This document shows, piece by piece, positions 61,466 through 64,000 of a stretch of 64,000 nucleotides of DNA (position 1 is its first letter; each line of letters starts with the position of its first letter). The translations under genes were made by a program, and so were the position numbers. The stretch is from Prosthecobacter debontii (GTDB lineage: Bacteria; Verrucomicrobiota; Verrucomicrobiia; Verrucomicrobiales; Akkermansiaceae). The notes beneath the pieces were generated by a model. That model saw only the letters and a list, made by a program, of their open reading frames with translations. It did no database searches and was not told where the DNA came from. The stretch is from contig CAMCBV010000008.1 in NCBI GenBank assembly GCA_945873125.1, positions 23,386 through 87,385 of the forward strand. The letters run 5' to 3'.

Positions 61466-61576
61466 AATTTCACGAATGACACGAATTTCAAATGCATTGC
61501 GCGTTTTTTAATCTTTTTCATCAAAATCATTTCAACTAGCCAAGCATTCGTGCCGATTCGTGCGATTCGTGGTTTA
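61466..61576. repeat. family A inverted repeat (CACGAA version)
   Basis: Left arm: AAATTTCACGAATGACACGA then ATTTC. Right arm, minus strand: AACCACGAATCGCACGAATC then GGCACGAATG. The arms are about 55 nt apart. It lies between thyA and folA and comes within 31 bp of the folA ATG. Confidence 0.8.
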
Positions 61577-61606
61577 ACTCTTCCATCTAACATTTCATCC
61601 AAAATC

Positions 61607-62056
61607 ATGCTAATCGCCGTTGTAGCCATGGATCCGAACCGCCTGATTGGCGCGAACGGCTCCCTTCCCTGGCATCTTCCCGAGGATCTCGCATTCTTTA
61701 AAAAAACCACGCTCGGCCATCCCATCTTGATGGGCAGGAAAACCTTCGAATCCATCGGCAGGCCTCTTCCCAAACGCCGAAATATGGTTTTGACCCGGGA
61801 TAAGGATTGGAGCCATGAAGGCGTCGAGGTGATCCACAGCCCTGCGGAGATCCCTGATTCTGGAGAGAAAATTTTCATCATCGGCGGTGCGGAAATTTAC
61901 AAAGCCCTTTCCCCACAAATTGACGAATGGTTGGTCAGCCACGTTCACGAAACCTACGAAGGTGATACTTACCTCGCTCCTTTTGAATCTGATTTTCCGA
62001 ACGTGGAAATCGTCGAGACTCACGAGGCTTTCACCGTGCGGCGATATCGCCGCTAA
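61607..62056 (+). CDS. folA: dihydrofolate reductase
   Basis: 149 residues from MLIAVVAMDPNRLIGANGSL; the frame is open to 61550, but those codons lie in a repeat. Features: GSLPWHLPEDLAFFKKTT with the substrate Asp/Glu, LMGRKTFESIGRPLPKR, and FIIGGAEIYKALSP. Reduces dihydrofolate with NADPH. Functionally paired with thyA. Confidence 0.95.
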   Translation: MLIAVVAMDPNRLIGANGSLPWHLPEDLAFFKKTTLGHPILMGRKTFESIGRPLPKRRNMVLTRDKDWSHEGVEVIHSPAEIPDSGEKIFIIGGAEIYKALSPQIDEWLVSHVHETYEGDTYLAPFESDFPNVEIVETHEAFTVRRYRR

Positions 62057-62197
62057 ATTCTAAATTTTAAACTCTAAACCTCAAAGAAGAGGAAGAAGTG
62101 ACAAATCCGCTGCGGTTTCAGGACATATTTCTCCAAGCCGACCTTGACGCGCACCGCTTCCTGTGGTTCAAAGCGGGTCGACCAATTTCATTTCAAC

Positions 62198-62287
62198 GGA
62201 ACGATGGCTGAGTGGTCGAAAGCACTCCCTTGCTAAGGGAACGTAGGGGTGACTCTACCGAGGGTTCGAATCCCTCTCGTTCCGCCA
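62198..62287 (+). tRNA. tRNA-Ser (GCT)
   Basis: 90 nt: acceptor GGAACGA with TCGTTCC, D-arm, anticodon stem CTCCC with GGGAA-like partner and loop TTGCTAA (GCT), long variable arm ACGTAGGGGTGACTCTACC, T-arm GAGGGTTCGAATCCCTC, discriminator G and encoded CCA. An integrase gene starts 118 bp downstream, so its 3' end probably served as attachment site. Confidence 0.96.
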
Positions 62288-62404
62288 TCTTCTAGGAAGA
62301 ATCCCGCAAGGCATTCAGCATCAACTGAATGCAGGGATAACCAAGAAGCCTCGACAGGAATTCCAGCACGAATTCCAGCACACTTGACACGGCAACCGGG
62401 GCCT

Positions 62405-63727
62405 ATGCCCCGAAAACGCAAACGCAGCAGTGTCGTGGAGATCGGAACTGGTCCCGCGAGAGTCAAGATCTACACCGTCAATCGCAAGGACGGCTACCCG
62501 ATGTATTCCCTCTACTGGAAGGAAGGCGGGCAGCGGAAGACACGCCACTTCGCCTGCATGGACGAGGCCCGCCTGATTGCACAGCAGACCACCATTCGAC
62601 TGACGAACGGGTGGAGCGCCAATGACGAGGTGACCAAACGTGAACTTGAGTTGCTTCGCCACTGTGAGCGGAAAGCCCAGGAATTCGGCGTCAGCCTGAC
62701 CGCGGCGATGGACGAATGGGCCAGCGCCCGAAAAGCCGCCGGAGAGATCACCCTCTCGGATGCCGTCCGCTTCTACGCGGCGAACCGGATCGACTTACTC
62801 GCCGTCAGAACCATCGTCCAAGTGGCCGATGAATTCGTCGAATCACGACGCGGCAGCGGTGTCAGTGACATCTACGTCCGGAACTGCAAAAACAGTCTCA
62901 AGCGGTTCTCGGATCGCGTGAAGGGTAATATCACGGATGTCACGGTTGCCGACATCAACCGCTTCCTCAAGGGACTCGAAGGCTTAGGGCCGGTCAGTCG
63001 GAACGGCATACGCCGCAATATTGTAACTATGTTCGGCTTCGCCAAGCGGAACGGCTACCTCCACCCCGACCGCAAAACGGCCGCAGAGCAAAGCGAGTCG
63101 TTCAAGGTGGCTGAGACGGAGATCCAGATCTTCACTCCGGAGGAAATGGAGAAGCTCCTCCTGACGGCCCACGCCCGCATTCTCCCGCTCATCGCCATCG
63201 GGGCCTTCGCCGGTATCCGTTCCGCTGAGGTCTGCCGCCTCAACTGGGAGGACATCAAGTGGGACCGGGGGCACATCGAAATCGCAGGGAAGAAGGCAAA
63301 GACCGCAGCACGGCGACTTGTCCCGCTCCCCGACAACCTCAAGGCGTGGCTCGCGCCATGGCGTGAGGAGACGGGGCCGATCATCACGATCAGCGATCCC
63401 TCGGGCGCTCTCAGCGATACCGCCGTGAAAGCTCAGATTCCCGGTGGATGGCGTCAGAATGCCCTCAGACACTCGTTCGTCAGCTATCGGGTGGCTGAGA
63501 CCGGGGACGTGGCGCGGACCTCTCTGGAGGCAGGCAACTCCCCAAAAATGGTATTCGGCCACTACCGGGAGATCGTGGATAGAGCGTCCGCTGAGGCGTG
63601 GTTTTCAATCACGCCGTCCGATGACTGGGAGCCAAACGGACTCAAATGGAGCATCAGGGAGCGGTTGAAGCACTTGTCATGTCGCCGTGACAACCAACCG
63701 TGCGTTGACACGGCGATCGGTGCGTAA
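62405..63727 (+). CDS. tyrosine-type site-specific integrase
   Basis: 440 residues from MPRKRKRSSVVEIG. SAM-like DNA-binding domain (about 130-230), then catalytic domain: GIRSAEV (Arg I), the LRHSF block where the usual preceding His reads Asn (WRQNALRHSF), and GHYREIVDRAS with the presumed nucleophile Tyr. The frame stays open back into the tRNA, but conserved sequence starts here. It likely integrates the element whose left end is in this tRNA. Confidence 0.9.
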   Translation: MPRKRKRSSVVEIGTGPARVKIYTVNRKDGYPMYSLYWKEGGQRKTRHFACMDEARLIAQQTTIRLTNGWSANDEVTKRELELLRHCERKAQEFGVSLTAAMDEWASARKAAGEITLSDAVRFYAANRIDLLAVRTIVQVADEFVESRRGSGVSDIYVRNCKNSLKRFSDRVKGNITDVTVADINRFLKGLEGLGPVSRNGIRRNIVTMFGFAKRNGYLHPDRKTAAEQSESFKVAETEIQIFTPEEMEKLLLTAHARILPLIAIGAFAGIRSAEVCRLNWEDIKWDRGHIEIAGKKAKTAARRLVPLPDNLKAWLAPWREETGPIITISDPSGALSDTAVKAQIPGGWRQNALRHSFVSYRVAETGDVARTSLEAGNSPKMVFGHYREIVDRASAEAWFSITPSDDWEPNGLKWSIRERLKHLSCRRDNQPCVDTAIGA

Positions 63728-63729
63728 CC

Positions 63730-63987
63730 ATGAACGCCACCATCACACACTCTGCGAGGACGAAGAGCACGAGCGAACCCGTCCAAGTGGCGGCTCCCGT
63801 CCAGCCCACGCTCATGAAGAAGAAGGACCTCGCCAAGCGCCTATCGGTCAGCACTCGATCCATCGACGGATGGGTTTCCAAACGGGTGATTCCCTACATC
63901 CAAATCACTCCGCGGTTCTACCTCTACGAGTTCGACGCTGTGCTGGCCGCGCTGAAGAAGCTCTATCAGGTGGACGCCCGGTCCTGA
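63730..63987 (+). CDS. excisionase-like helix-turn-helix protein
   Basis: 85 residues. Residues 30-75 form a MerR/excisionase-type winged helix: LMKKKDLAKRLSVSTRSIDG, then WVSKRVIPYI and YLYEFDAVLAALKKL. Follows the integrase by 2 bp. Such genes set the direction of excision or regulate the element. Only the left end of the element is in the window. Confidence 0.75.
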   Translation: MNATITHSARTKSTSEPVQVAAPVQPTLMKKKDLAKRLSVSTRSIDGWVSKRVIPYIQITPRFYLYEFDAVLAALKKLYQVDARS

Positions 63988-64000
63988 ATGAATCAAAACG

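Noticed and set aside
62249..62404. Upstream extension of the integrase into the tRNA-Ser gene
   Set aside because: Those codons overlap the tRNA and lack conservation signals; the family-like start is at 62405.

Overview
The window looks like a stretch of chromosome from a free-living member of the Verrucomicrobia (PVC superphylum), probably near the Verrucomicrobiales. The evidence is the family content: a PVC-type cytochrome c fused to an SGNH-like and a propeller-like domain, ThuA-domain proteins, secreted sulfatases, a YebC variant starting MGRAFE, a carboxynorspermidine dehydrogenase, and exported sugar-isomerase and esterase proteins. Base composition is near half G+C, genes are densely packed, Shine-Dalgarno sequences are weak, and many genes are coupled by ATGA or TGATG overlaps. 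No 16S or other taxonomic marker is present, so the rank is an inference.

Layout. 0.1-3.1 kb: small lipoprotein, trypsin-like protease, mutY and fur on the minus strand. 3.2-6.1 kb: a five-gene plus-strand operon in which every junction overlaps (ECF sigma factor, membrane anti-sigma candidate, secreted unknown, DUF1573 protein, membrane rhodanese). 6.2-6.9 kb: an AbrB-type antitoxin with a Doc toxin. 6.9-9.7 kb: pyruvate dehydrogenase E1 alpha/beta and a DUF6580 membrane protein. 9.9-12.4 kb: dnaN, yebC and a brnT-brnA toxin-antitoxin pair with an operator-like palindrome. 12.7-16.1 kb: sulfatase, carboxynorspermidine dehydrogenase and a DUF3147-like membrane protein. 16.2-19.1 kb: Jag-like KH/R3H protein, DoxX, thioesterase and FAD dehydrogenase. 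19.2-24.3 kb: ThuA / PVC cytochrome / ThuA. 24.4-36.5 kb: RNase HIII, lipid A acyltransferase-like gene, HIT protein, lipase, a lysozyme-like lipoprotein, a possible divergent kinase-fold protein, PHP phosphatase, esterase, leuA, an exported histone-deacetylase-like enzyme with a 56-codon gene behind it, and a VWA protein. 36.7-40.7 kb: two-component system and a second sulfatase. 40.8-46.8 kb: ExbB, ExbD, ExbD and two TPR proteins. 46.8-49.4 kb: oppA and oppB. 49.5-55.1 kb: LamG-like protein, PhoH, a histone-H1-like DUF2934 protein, a TonB-like anchored OmpA protein, rlmN and DUF2256. 55.2-62.1 kb: peroxiredoxin-like membrane protein, lipoprotein, TIM-barrel protein, a small SRP RNA, rnc, tRNA-His, epimerase, thyA and folA. 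From 62.2 kb a tRNA-Ser(GCT) is followed directly by a tyrosine integrase and an excisionase-like gene, so an integrated island starts here and leaves the window.

Three families of interspersed palindromes sit between genes and often touch stop codons: (A) inverted pairs of 9-10-nt periodic words (CACGAA, CACGGA or CGCGAA) at five loci; (B) a GGTAGGGTC hairpin that supplies the leuA stop codon and encodes the RlmN C-terminus; (C) a GGAACCGCGATTT hairpin at three loci. Together with the SRP RNA, which has an unusual apical loop, these are the clearest structures that protein annotation does not explain. No CRISPR array, IS transposase or rRNA was seen.
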